A DNA stretch of 51,866 bases. It comes from Prosthecobacter debontii. Its GTDB lineage: Bacteria; Verrucomicrobiota; Verrucomicrobiia; Verrucomicrobiales; Verrucomicrobiaceae. Below the pieces are notes generated by a model. That model had not been told where the DNA came from. It saw only the letters and a program-made list of their open reading frames with translations, and did not search any database. Location of the stretch: assembly GCA_945860295.1 (NCBI GenBank), contig CAMAQH010000027.1, positions 1 through 51,866 of the forward strand, read 5' to 3'. Positions 1 through 8,100 of this stretch are shown here, piece after piece. The position numbers and the translations under genes are program-made. Within the stretch, counting starts at the first letter, position 1. The number at the start of each line of letters is the position of its first letter.

Positions 1-35
1 CTCCGGCGAGTTGGGTGCCTGCGGCCAACCAATTT

Positions 36-63
36 GCGATCCAGTTCGGATCGCGATTTTTTT
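36..63 (+). terminator. Rho-independent terminator of a gene left of the window
   Basis: A 7-bp perfect stem (GCGATCC at 36-42, GGATCGC at 48-54) with loop AGTTC is followed by GA and a run of seven T (57-63). This is a standard intrinsic terminator reading rightwards, so a plus-strand gene probably ends just outside the window. The T run is shared with the left arm of the 57-92 palindrome. Confidence 0.5.
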
Positions 64-92
64 GATTGAGCGCATGCGCTCAATCAAAAAAA
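57..92. repeat. 36-bp perfect palindrome
   Basis: The two 18-nt arms are exact reverse complements centred on 74/75 (core GAGCGCATGCGCTC) and end in T7 on the left and A7 on the right. It has no loop, so it could act as a bidirectional terminator hairpin or a cruciform, or as a dimeric binding site. It lies between the terminator at 36-63 and the tandem array at 171-485. Function unknown. Confidence 0.8.
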
Positions 93-170
93 CAACCCCA
101 GACCAAAACATAACCAAAGACCCGAAACACAAACTTTCGGACACGCCCTCCCAAGGGGTCGAACAAAAAC

Positions 171-485
171 ATGGAAACCCGACTGGAATTTACGATTATC
201 CGACAGGAAATCGCGGACACCCGACTGGAATTCGCGGACACCCGACTGGAATTCGCGGACACCCGATTGGAATTCGTGGACACCCGATTGGAATTCACGG
301 ACACCCGATTGGAATTCGTGGACACCCGATTGGAATTCGCGGACACCCGATTGGAATTCGCGGACACCCGACTGGAATTCGCGGACACCCGATTGGAATT
401 TACGATTTTCCGACAGGATATCGCGGACACCCGATTGGAATTTACGATTTTCCGACAGGATATCGCGATCATCCGGTCGTATTTT
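171..485. repeat. 21-bp tandem repeat array, about 15 units
   Basis: About fifteen 21-bp units follow one another without spacers. The main unit contains GACACCCGATTGGAATTC. A second variant (near 192-212, 402-422 and 444-464) contains TTTACGATTTTCCGACAGG and is interleaved with the main unit. Because 21 is divisible by three and the unit has no stops, three frames stay open. One plus frame gives heptads of the type ADTRLEF, another gives GHPIGIR, and a minus frame gives NSNRVSA. No frame has a recognisable domain outside the array, so this is treated as a minisatellite rather than a gene. The small differences between units (GCG/GTG/ACG before GAC) show drift after duplication. Confidence 0.85.
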
Positions 486-605
486 TGGCCCTGCTGCGGG
501 TTCGGTGAAGGCTTTTTAAAAAATAATTCAGGCTCCGGATCTGCCCTACTAGCGATCTGGGCAAGGACCATGAGCGGTCAAAAAGTGATTGGCATGAATT
601 TTTAA

Positions 606-961
606 GCTCGACTCCGCCTCGACTCGAACCCTAAAATAATCCAACTCCAAAGTATTCAACCTGAATGATCTATAACGCGTGGAAGCTGCGCAGAGTAAGT
701 TCAGGCATGGGTTATTCGATAATACACCCTTTTAATCTTACATATAATATTAAACCGGGTCAGGTGATTTATATTGCCCAATTCTAGAAATTCAGAATCT
801 CCTACCCAGGATACTGCATGGCCGCTTGATCAGCTTTCGAGCAGCGGACATGCCCGCAATGTGCCCGAGAGAAGAGGCAACTTACCCCTAGCTCGTGACA
901 ACTCATCATATATCCACTGCTCAGAACCAAGCAAATAATTAAAAACACCCAGTAGAGACGA
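606..961. other. Intergenic region, AT-rich, no gene recognised
   Basis: I see no convincing gene between the repeat array and the insertion sequence. The part near 700-780 is AT-rich (for example ACATATAATATTAAA). A minus-strand open frame at 830-1021 begins inside the insertion sequence end and resembles nothing I know. The insertion may have interrupted something here, but the bases on its far side bring an in-frame TGA directly upstream, so a disrupted gene is not supported. Confidence 0.4.
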
Positions 962-969
962 ATTATCTT
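962..969. repeat. Target-site duplication, left copy
   Basis: ATTATCTT occurs here and again at 1988-1995, directly flanking the insertion sequence. Eight bases is the duplication length expected for IS1595-family elements. The match extends to nine bases (ATTATCTTT) if the next T is counted, so the exact element boundary is uncertain by one or two bases. Confidence 0.7.
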
Positions 970-1987
970 TTCTGGGTATGCACTTTACGCCCCTGGCTAC
1001 CATATCATGTGGTTTTGGCATTTTTCAGAGGCCTGCCTCCTATCAAATCCTTCCCCCTCACTGGTTCGAGAACCACAGCTTGCTGCAAAAGCCGATAGAA
1101 AAGCAGGCCGCGTGACTTTGATGTTCGCCTATTGAAACGGAATGTGAACTCATCGAGATAATAGTCCAAGTGATCAGGACGAACGGCCCCCTGATGAGTT
1201 CCCAACAGCCATCGTTTGAGCAGTGATGCGGTAAGATTGATCTTGGGAAGCAGGTTCTCACCCAACTCGGCACTTTGACGGATTACTTCGTGGCTGTAGC
1301 CAAGCTTCTTCAATCCACTGTAGGCTTTCCATCCATCGGTTTGAACAAGCGTCCCCGGTTCAACGATTTGAGCGAGAGCGGGCAAAAGATTCGCCGCCGA
1401 TGCGTCGGCGATGCGAACCATCCGTATCCTCCCAATCTTCTTCCCGTCTGTTTGGACTGCAATCATCACTAGACTCTTGCCCGCCGCTCCTCGCCCACGC
1501 TTGCCTGGACGGGGACCACCGATGAAAACTTCATCGATTTCAACAACTCCGCTCAGACGATCTCGACCGGGCCGCACCATAGCTCGGCGCAACTTGTGTA
1601 GCCAGTTCCAAGCGGTCCGGTAACTTCCCAAACCTAATATCCGTTGGAGTCCCAAAGCACTGGCTCCCGATTTCTGGTTCGTCACGTCCCAAATGGCTTC
1701 AAACCAAAGTCTCAATGGCTTGTGCGTGTCCGCAAAAAGGGTGCCTGAGGTTACCGAAAAATCGTGTTTGCATGACGCGCAGCGGAAGATGGATTTTTGC
1801 AGTTCCCAAACATCCCTGGCCGCGCACGCAGGACAGGTGACACCCTCGGGCCACCGTAATTCCCTCAGATAAACACGACAAGTTTCTTCCGTCGGGAATC
1901 TGTCACGCATTTGCAGTGCGGTTCGAGGTAGGTCCACCATGCTCACATACTACATATGGTGCCAAGGGGTGTAAAGTGCATACCCAG
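970..1987 (-). mobile_element. IS1595-family insertion sequence (ISXO2 type), apparently complete
   Basis: The element is about 1.02 kb and carries one transposase gene on the minus strand. Its ends are 34-nt inverted repeats: left 972-1005 and right 1954-1987 start with CTGGGTATGCACTTTAC and match at 30 of 34 positions. The transposase stop codon lies at the inner edge of the left repeat and its start lies 7 bases inside the right repeat, so the element has almost no non-coding interior. The flanking ATTATCTT duplication and the unbroken reading frame indicate a fairly recent insertion. It sits in a gene-poor stretch next to the tandem array. Confidence 0.85.
1005..1946 (-). CDS. IS1595-family (ISXO2-like) transposase
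   Basis: This DDE/DDN-type transposase (313 residues) would cut and rejoin the element ends. The N-terminal zinc-ribbon has CPAC near residue 38 and a second CxxC (CASC) near 57, typical of the family. The catalytic ISXO2-like domain shows VVEIDEVFIGG for the first acidic residue, VQTDGWKAYSGL for the second, and the family signature HLDYYLDEFTFRFNRR near the C-terminus. Length and motif order match full-length members, and no frameshift is seen. Start ATG at 1946 is used; a second ATG two codons later (1940) is equally possible. The gene fills the insertion sequence and is probably transcribed from within or just outside the right end. Confidence 0.9.
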   Translation of the reverse strand: MSMVDLPRTALQMRDRFPTEETCRVYLRELRWPEGVTCPACAARDVWELQKSIFRCASCKHDFSVTSGTLFADTHKPLRLWFEAIWDVTNQKSGASALGLQRILGLGSYRTAWNWLHKLRRAMVRPGRDRLSGVVEIDEVFIGGPRPGKRGRGAAGKSLVMIAVQTDGKKIGRIRMVRIADASAANLLPALAQIVEPGTLVQTDGWKAYSGLKKLGYSHEVIRQSAELGENLLPKINLTASLLKRWLLGTHQGAVRPDHLDYYLDEFTFRFNRRTSKSRGLLFYRLLQQAVVLEPVRGKDLIGGRPLKNAKTT

Positions 1988-1995
1988 ATTATCTT
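1988..1995. repeat. Target-site duplication, right copy
   Basis: ATTATCTT, the partner of the copy at 962-969, directly abuts the right inverted repeat of the insertion sequence. Confidence 0.7.
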
Positions 1996-2158
1996 TAATC
2001 AGTCATAATTAGGGATTGGTGGTTATGCACTGGCAATCGATGCCTTAGTCGGCATAAGCGACAGAACCGTGACTTCGCCCTAGCTGCGGTCGTGGCCATG
2101 ACTTTGCCGTGGCGACTCTTGCTCAGGCTCTTGGCGCCTTCGTCTGCATGGTCACGGC

Positions 2159-2806
2159 TTAGCGCGCCAGTAGCTTGGCTTTGTCCGAGGCTGACACTGC
2201 TTTTGGTTCGCCAAATAGCATGAGCACAGTGGCACCATCGCCTTGGATCGCACGGAGTTGCAGCAGACGCTTCGATTCATGGCTGATCTGGAGGTCGAGT
2301 TGGCGCAGATAGCGGCGGATGAAGGGAGCTTTAGGACGCAGTGTTACGGTAGCCACTCCGGGACTGTCTTCGGCTTCTTTGACTAGGAAGTGCCGTGTCA
2401 GATCTTCAGGTGAGGCTTCGCGCCCGCTCAGAAAACGCGCCCACATGCGGTAACGAGGATCATCTTCCGCCAGCACTTGCCAAGGGGCGTCGGCTGATTC
2501 GCGAACCCGGAATTCTTTGGCATCATGTACTAGCACGGCGGCCACAGGCGTGCCGAGTTCCCAGCGGAAGGCTCCATCTTGAAAGCGCCAGAAGCGGCCC
2601 GCTGCGGTCACCGGTTTTTTTAGCGCTGGGATGGTGCGGGTCTGCTGGAAGGCGACCTCCATGTCAGCCATGCCCTTTTGCGCCTCAGCCCAAGCCAGCA
2701 TGATCGGCGGCAGCGGAGCATCTGGTTTCGGCAATGTCACGGCCTGAGGATAGGCAGCGCTGCTGGCCATCAGAAGAAGAAGGAAAAGACGAATGATTGG
2801 ATTCAT
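2159..2806 (-). CDS. LolA-like outer membrane lipoprotein carrier protein
   Basis: This is a predicted periplasmic protein of 215 residues with a clear signal peptide (hydrophobic residues 5-18, cleavage likely after SSAAYPQA). The body has the LolA/DUF1571-like pattern: an early AFQQTRT segment, then GRFWRFQDGAFRWEL, the equivalent of the region that precedes the lipid-binding half barrel. LolA proteins carry lipoproteins from the inner to the outer membrane. This one is divergent, so the exact cargo is uncertain. Its ATG overlaps the thiE stop codon (ATGA at 2803-2806), so it is translated from the same message as thiE. That pairing is not functionally obvious. Confidence 0.65.
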   Translation of the reverse strand: MNPIIRLFLLLLMASSAAYPQAVTLPKPDAPLPPIMLAWAEAQKGMADMEVAFQQTRTIPALKKPVTAAGRFWRFQDGAFRWELGTPVAAVLVHDAKEFRVRESADAPWQVLAEDDPRYRMWARFLSGREASPEDLTRHFLVKEAEDSPGVATVTLRPKAPFIRRYLRQLDLQISHESKRLLQLRAIQGDGATVLMLFGEPKAVSASDKAKLLAR

Positions 2807-3447
2807 GGTAGCAGAGATTTGATTTCACGGACATGAACGCGCACATCAGGCGCAAGCAACAGCGCTGACACCACCACCACACGCCGCGCTCCTGCGCTGA
2901 TGATCTCCGGCAGTCGCGATACATTCACACCGCCGATACAGAAGATCGGCAGTGACACGAGCCGATGCGCCTCAGCAATATCATGAATACCGATGGGCAC
3001 ATAATCAGGCTTGGTGCCGGTGGCATAGAGCGGACCAAAGCCGATGTAGTCAGCGCCCTCCGCCTGCGCAGCGACCGCTTGATCAAGGCTGTGTGTGGAC
3101 TTGCCAACGAATGTCCCCTGCCCCACCACGGCACGCGCTTTAGCCACAGCCTCGTCATCCTGACCGACATGCACACCCTCACTCCCGATGACTGCCGCGA
3201 CTTCGAGATGATCGTTGATGATCAAGGGCACGCCATACTCACGCAAGATCGGCTGCATGAGTCGAGCGAGTTTTTCGATCTCCTGCGAGCTGTGCTTCTT
3301 GGCCCGCAATTGCAGCAAATCCACACCACCTTCACAAAGCGCAGCCGTCATGCTTTCCACCTGCGCGGGCAGGACATAGCCGAGATCGAGGATGCCATAA
3401 AGGCGGGCGTTTTGCAGCGCGGCGAAGGACGAGGTTGGGTCAGGCAT
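2803..3447 (-). CDS. thiE: Thiamine phosphate synthase
   Basis: ThiE joins hydroxymethylpyrimidine pyrophosphate to thiazole phosphate to make thiamine phosphate in the cytoplasm. The 214-residue frame has the TIM-barrel signatures: DLLQLRAKK for pyrophosphate binding near residue 45, LIINDHLEVA near 75, GVHVGQDD near 92, and the late GADYIGFGPLYATGTK and FCIGGVNVSRLPEIISAGARRVVVVSALL segments. Length is normal for the family. It is the first gene of a two-gene unit with the LolA-like gene. I looked for a TPP riboswitch in the 110 bases upstream and did not see the CTGAGA core, so regulation by that route is not supported. Confidence 0.92.
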   Translation of the reverse strand: MPDPTSSFAALQNARLYGILDLGYVLPAQVESMTAALCEGGVDLLQLRAKKHSSQEIEKLARLMQPILREYGVPLIINDHLEVAAVIGSEGVHVGQDDEAVAKARAVVGQGTFVGKSTHSLDQAVAAQAEGADYIGFGPLYATGTKPDYVPIGIHDIAEAHRLVSLPIFCIGGVNVSRLPEIISAGARRVVVVSALLLAPDVRVHVREIKSLLP

Positions 3448-3557
3448 GAGCAGGCAGAGGGATCAGCAGCAGCGCAGTGAATTCAAGTCCCGTTCTTCGT
3501 CTTGACGCGATGCTCGCCTGCGACACCATCACTTCGGCGCGCGGAGCGCCCTCCACC

Positions 3558-4034
3558 ATGGTCCTCACGATTGCCATCATTGTACTCTTCGGGCTACTCC
3601 TGATGATGCTGGAGACTTTCGTCCCAGGCTGGATCGCTGGCGGCATCGGCGTGCTTTGCTTGATCACGGCAGTGATCTTGGCACTGACTTCAGCAGAACT
3701 CGCCACTTGGCCAAATTGGGGGCGCACGGCTCTCGCCTGTGGCATCGTTATCGGCTCAGTCGGCGTGCTGCTTGCCTGGATGCGCTTTTTTGCAGTGAAA
3801 TTCTGGCGTCGAAATTTCACCCTGGAGGCAGAGATTCAATCGCCATCCACGACTGAACACCCCCAGTCAGGTGAAGAAGGTATCGCCCTCACTGAGTTGC
3901 GTCCGCTAGGACGCGCGGAGATCTCTGGCAAGCGCTGTGAAGTGCGCTGCGAAGATGGCTTTGCTCCCGCAGGATCACGACTCCGTGTCACTGGCAGTGA
4001 GCCCGGAAATCTTCTCGTTCGTTTGCTTTCATAA
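3558..4034 (+). CDS. NfeD-like membrane protein
   Basis: Short NfeD proteins (about 150 residues) partner with flotillin-like proteins in membrane microdomains. This 158-residue frame has hydrophobic helices near residues 2-18, 22-42 and 50-75, then a soluble C-terminal OB-fold-like domain of the NfeD type, around the GIALTELRPLGRAEISGKR segment. The frame is open upstream to 3477, but ATG 3558 puts the start directly before the first membrane helix (MVLTIAIIVL) and was chosen for that reason. The floA gene follows 26 bases later, the expected partner order. It diverges from thiE. Confidence 0.85.
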   Translation: MVLTIAIIVLFGLLLMMLETFVPGWIAGGIGVLCLITAVILALTSAELATWPNWGRTALACGIVIGSVGVLLAWMRFFAVKFWRRNFTLEAEIQSPSTTEHPQSGEEGIALTELRPLGRAEISGKRCEVRCEDGFAPAGSRLRVTGSEPGNLLVRLLS

Positions 4035-4060
4035 CACCCTAACCCACACTCCACACTACA

Positions 4061-5077
4061 ATGCCTATAATAAATCTCTTCCTCGTCGGCGGCGCCATTG
4101 TGCTCGCGCTGATCATCTTTCTGATCGTCGCCAAATTCTTCAATCTCTGGCTGCGTGCGAGCATCTCAAATGCACCAGTAAGCATCGTCAATCTCCTGGC
4201 CATGTATCTGCGCGGTGTGCCCAATGCGCTGATCGTGGACACACGCATCACGGCATCGAAAGCGGGCATCTCAATCAACACGGACCAACTGGAAGCGCAC
4301 TATTTAGCAGGCGGTGAAGTCTCCCATGTCGTGCTTTCACTGATCGCTGCGGACAAGGCAGGTATCCCCCTCGATTTCAATCGCGCTTGTGCCATCGACC
4401 TTGCCTGCAAAGGCACCTCAAAAACTGTGCTCGAAGCCGTGCGCACCAGCATCAATCCCAAAGTCATCGACTGTCCGCACCCTGACATGGGCCGTGGCGG
4501 CAAGATTGATGCGGTGGCCAAGGATGGCATCTCTCTGCGAGTTCGCGCTCGCGTCACCGTCCGCACCAACCTCGACCGCTTCATCGGTGGTGCCACGGAG
4601 GAAACCGTCGTCGCTCGTGTCGGTGAAGGCATTGTCACCTGCATCGGCTCATCGGCCTCCTACAAAGACGTGCTGGAGAATCCAGACAGCATCTCCAAGC
4701 TCGTGCTGCACAAAGGTGTGGATGCAGGCACCGCGTTTGAGATTCTTTCCATCGACATCGCTGACATCGACGTCGGCGAAAACGTCGGAGCCAAGCTGCA
4801 AGCCGAGCAGGCAGAGACAGACAAGAAGATCGCTCAAGCCAATGCCGAAGTGCGACGCGCTGCCGCCGTCGCAGTGGAGCAAGAAATGGCCGCCCGCACT
4901 CAAGAGATGCGCGCCCGAGTCGTCGAAGCCGAAGCGCAAATCCCGCTCGCCATGGCTGAAGCCTTCCGCAACGGCAACATGGGCATCATGGACTTTGCCC
5001 GTTACAAAAATCTCGCCGCTGATACTGACATGCGCTCAAAAATTGCCGGAGTCAGCACGAATGCGAGCCAGGGCTAA
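4061..5077 (+). CDS. floA: Flotillin-like protein FloA
   Basis: FloA proteins organise functional membrane microdomains. The 338-residue product begins with a hydrophobic N-terminal anchor (about residues 5-30), followed by the SPFH-type domain with family segments such as [11 protein letters not shown] and [14 protein letters not shown]. It ends with a coiled-coil stretch rich in Ala/Glu (about 245-310, [20 protein letters not shown]) that drives oligomerisation. Length is typical (about 330). It lies 26 bases after the NfeD-like gene, as in the Bacillus yqeZ-yqfA arrangement, so the two probably form an operon. A weak hairpin (5093-5110) follows but lacks a T run. Confidence 0.93.
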   Translation: MPIINLFLVGGAIVLALIIFLIVAKFFNLWLRASISNAPVSIVNLLAMYLRGVPNALIVDTRITASKAGISINTDQLEAHYLAGGEVSHVVLSLIAADKAGIPLDFNRACAIDLACKGTSKTVLEAVRTSINPKVIDCPHPDMGRGGKIDAVAKDGISLRVRARVTVRTNLDRFIGGATEETVVARVGEGIVTCIGSSASYKDVLENPDSISKLVLHKGVDAGTAFEILSIDIADIDVGENVGAKLQAEQAETDKKIAQANAEVRRAAAVAVEQEMAARTQEMRARVVEAEAQIPLAMAEAFRNGNMGIMDFARYKNLAADTDMRSKIAGVSTNASQG

Positions 5078-5147
5078 ATCAGGCAGAACAGAAGCTTTCT
5101 TTTGAAAGCTGGCGGTAAGCACCGCGTTTCTGGCAGCCACCTTTGCC

Positions 5148-8100
5148 ATGAAACGCCTTCGCCTCGTCACTTGCCTATTCCTTGTCAGTTCAGCTCTCTT
5201 TGCTGACGACGCCTCTGACATCCTCGCTCAATCAGGCGTCAAAGGTGGTATCGTGGTGCATGTGGGCTGCACAGATGGAAAACTGACTTCAGCGCTGCGA
5301 GCTAATGAAGCCTATCAAGTGCAGGGCTTAACCAAAGATGCCGCAGCGGTATCGGTGATCCGCGAGTCCATTTCCAAAACCGGCGGCTACGGCGCCGTCG
5401 CGGTGGACCTGTGGAATGGCAAGCACCTGCCTTACATCGAGAATTATGTAAACCTGCTCGTCATCGAGGACGCGGCATCCGTTTCCAAAGAAGAGATCGA
5501 CCGCGTACTCACACCCCTGGGCGTTGCGATGGTGAAGAAGGGTGGCATATGGGAAAAGATCACCAAAGCCTGGCCCAAAGACATGGATGAGTGGACGCAC
5601 TACGCCTACGACAGCAAAGGCAACCCCACCTCCAAAGACATGCTCGTTGGACCGCCTTCACGCATGCAGTGGGTGGGTAATCCGCGATGGAGTCGCCATC
5701 ACGACCGCATGTCGTCGGTCAGCGCGAAGGTCAGCGCCGGCGGTCGCATCTATTACATCATCGATGAAGGCAGCCGCATCTCCATCCTGATGCCTGCGAA
5801 GTTTGTGCTGATAGCGCGTGATGCCTTCAATGGCACCGTGCTTTGGAAAAAGCCCATTCCAGAATGGAGTACGCATCTCTGGCCGCTCAAATCCGGCCCC
5901 ACGCAGCTCACGCGCCGCATCGTGGCGATAGGCGACAAGGTGTATGTCACCATGGGCATCACAGATCCGATTTCCTGCTTGGATGGAGCCACCGGCAAGG
6001 TCATCCGCGTGTATGAGCAAACCAAAGGCGCGGAGGAACTCATCATGCGCAACGGCACTATCTATGCGCTTGTGAACAAGGAAGCCTGGGTGCTGAACAA
6101 AGACTTCGCGGTGAAAGCACAGAGTGATCAGCAGCGCGTGACCACCGAGTTCAATTGGGATGGCAAACCGCGCCACCTTCTAGCCATCGACGCCGACAGC
6201 GGCAAGACCCTGTGGGAGCAGGAAGACCGCATTGCACCGATCACGCTGACGCTCGATGACAAACGTGTCGTCTATTACAACGGCGACGGCATCGTCTCAC
6301 GCAACGTGAAGACCGGTGCCGTAAATTTCACCACCGACCCCACCAAGCGCCGTGCGCTTTATGAGTTCAACTTTGCCCCGCGCATCCTGCTCCATAACGA
6401 TGTGATCATCTACGCGGGTGGTGACGGCTCCATGAAGGGCATGCACGCCGACACTGGCAAAGACCTGTGGACCGCGCCGCATGAAAAGAGCGGCTATCGC
6501 AGCCTTGAAGATGTGATCGTGGCGCAGGGCCTCGTATGGAATTCCGGCAACGCCAGTGGCAATCAAAGCGGCGAGTATCGCGGCTTTGATCCGCTCACCG
6601 GCGAGAAAAAGAAGAGCTTCTTCCCCGATGTGCCGGAGGGCACCTACTGGTTCCATCACCGCTGCTACATGGGCAAGGCGACAGAGAAATACATCATACC
6701 CAGCCGCACCGGCATCGAGTATGTCGATATGGAAAAGCAGCACTGGGACCTCAATCACTGGGTGCGTGGAGCCTGCCTCTACGGCGTGATGCCAGCGAAC
6801 GGATTGACCTATGCCGGACCACATAACTGCGCCTGCTACCCGGAAGCGAAACTCGACGGCATGGCCGTCATGGCCAGCGCACCTCGTTACCCCATGCCTG
6901 CGAACACGCCCGACGATAAGCGCCTCGTCAAAGGCCCCGCGTATGCCGATGCCATCGACGAAGTCGAATCCGCTGTCGGCGACTGGCCTACTTATCGCAG
7001 TGACAACGCCCGCAGTGGTTCAGGGAAATCGGATTTAAAAAAGGACCTCGGCATGGCCTGGGAAGTGAAGCTCACTCCTCCGCTCAGCACCACGACCACC
7101 GCCGCAGGACTCACTTTTGTCTCCGAGGTCGATAAGCACACACTGCATGCCTTTGACTCCGCCACTGGCAAACCAGCATGGCATTTCATCGCTGGTGGCC
7201 GCATTGATTCACCGCCGACGTATTGGAACGGACGCGTGTTCTTTGGCGGCAAAGATGGCCAAGTTTATTGCCTGCGTGCGAAGGACGGCGCGCTCGTCTG
7301 GCGCTTCCAGGCAGCGCCGGTGATGCTCAGCCACGGCGCTTGGGAAATGATGGAAAGCGTGTGGCCTGTGCATGGCAGCGTCTTGGTCGAGAAAGGCCTT
7401 GTGAGCTGTATCGCCGGTCATTCCTGCTTCCTCGACGGTGGTCTGTGGTTTTACCGGCTCGACGCCAAAACCGGCGAGATGCGTGTGAAGCAAAACTACG
7501 ACGACAAAGACCCCGACACCGGCGGCGACCTCAATGACCGCCACAAGTCGCTGCAAATGCCCGTCGCCCTCAACGACATCCTCAGCAGCGACGGCAAGTG
7601 GACCTACCTGCGCACGCAGAAGATCATCGACGACGGCAAACGCGTCGAAGTCGGCCCGATCAGCGCCGACTTTGCCAAACAAGCCGGAGCGCATGAAGGC
7701 GAAGGCGCGCATCTCTTTGCGCCGATGGGCTTCCTCGATGACTCGAACTTCCACCGCAGCTACTGGGTCTATGGCAAAAGCTTTGCCGGAGGTCACGGCG
7801 GTTATTTCCAAGCTGGCAAGTATGCGCCTGCGGGGCGCATCCTCGTCCACGATGACAAAAACGTGTACTCGTATGGCCGTGAAGCGCAATACTACAAATG
7901 GACCACCACCATGGAGTACACGCTCTTCTCCACGCCCAAAACACCGCCAGAACAAGCCTACACCCTTGCCGAAGCCACCACACCACGCACCGGTAATAGC
8001 GTCGTCTTAGGCCCTGATGGTCAACCTCTCGCGAATCAACCCAAAGGCCTGGAAAAAGAAGGCAAGGCTACGAAAAAGGGCGACGGCAAAGGTAAGGGAA

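Noticed and set aside
171-485. CRISPR array
   Set aside because: The 21-bp units follow each other with no spacers and no cas genes are nearby. It is a tandem minisatellite.
171-605. Repeat-rich open frame of 144 residues as a coding gene
   Set aside because: Two plus frames and one minus frame are open across the array for the trivial reason that the unit is stop-free and divisible by three. No frame has a domain outside the array or a visible ribosome binding site.
830-1021. Small minus-strand gene interrupted by the insertion sequence
   Set aside because: Its start lies inside the element's inverted repeat. Joining the flanks across the element places an in-frame TGA directly upstream. 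No family is recognisable.
3448-3557. TPP riboswitch upstream of thiE
   Set aside because: The minus-strand sequence lacks the CTGAGA core and other conserved TPP elements.
5093-5110. Terminator after floA
   Set aside because: AGCTTTC-TTTT-GAAAGCT makes a short AT-rich hairpin, but no T run follows, so it is only a weak hairpin.
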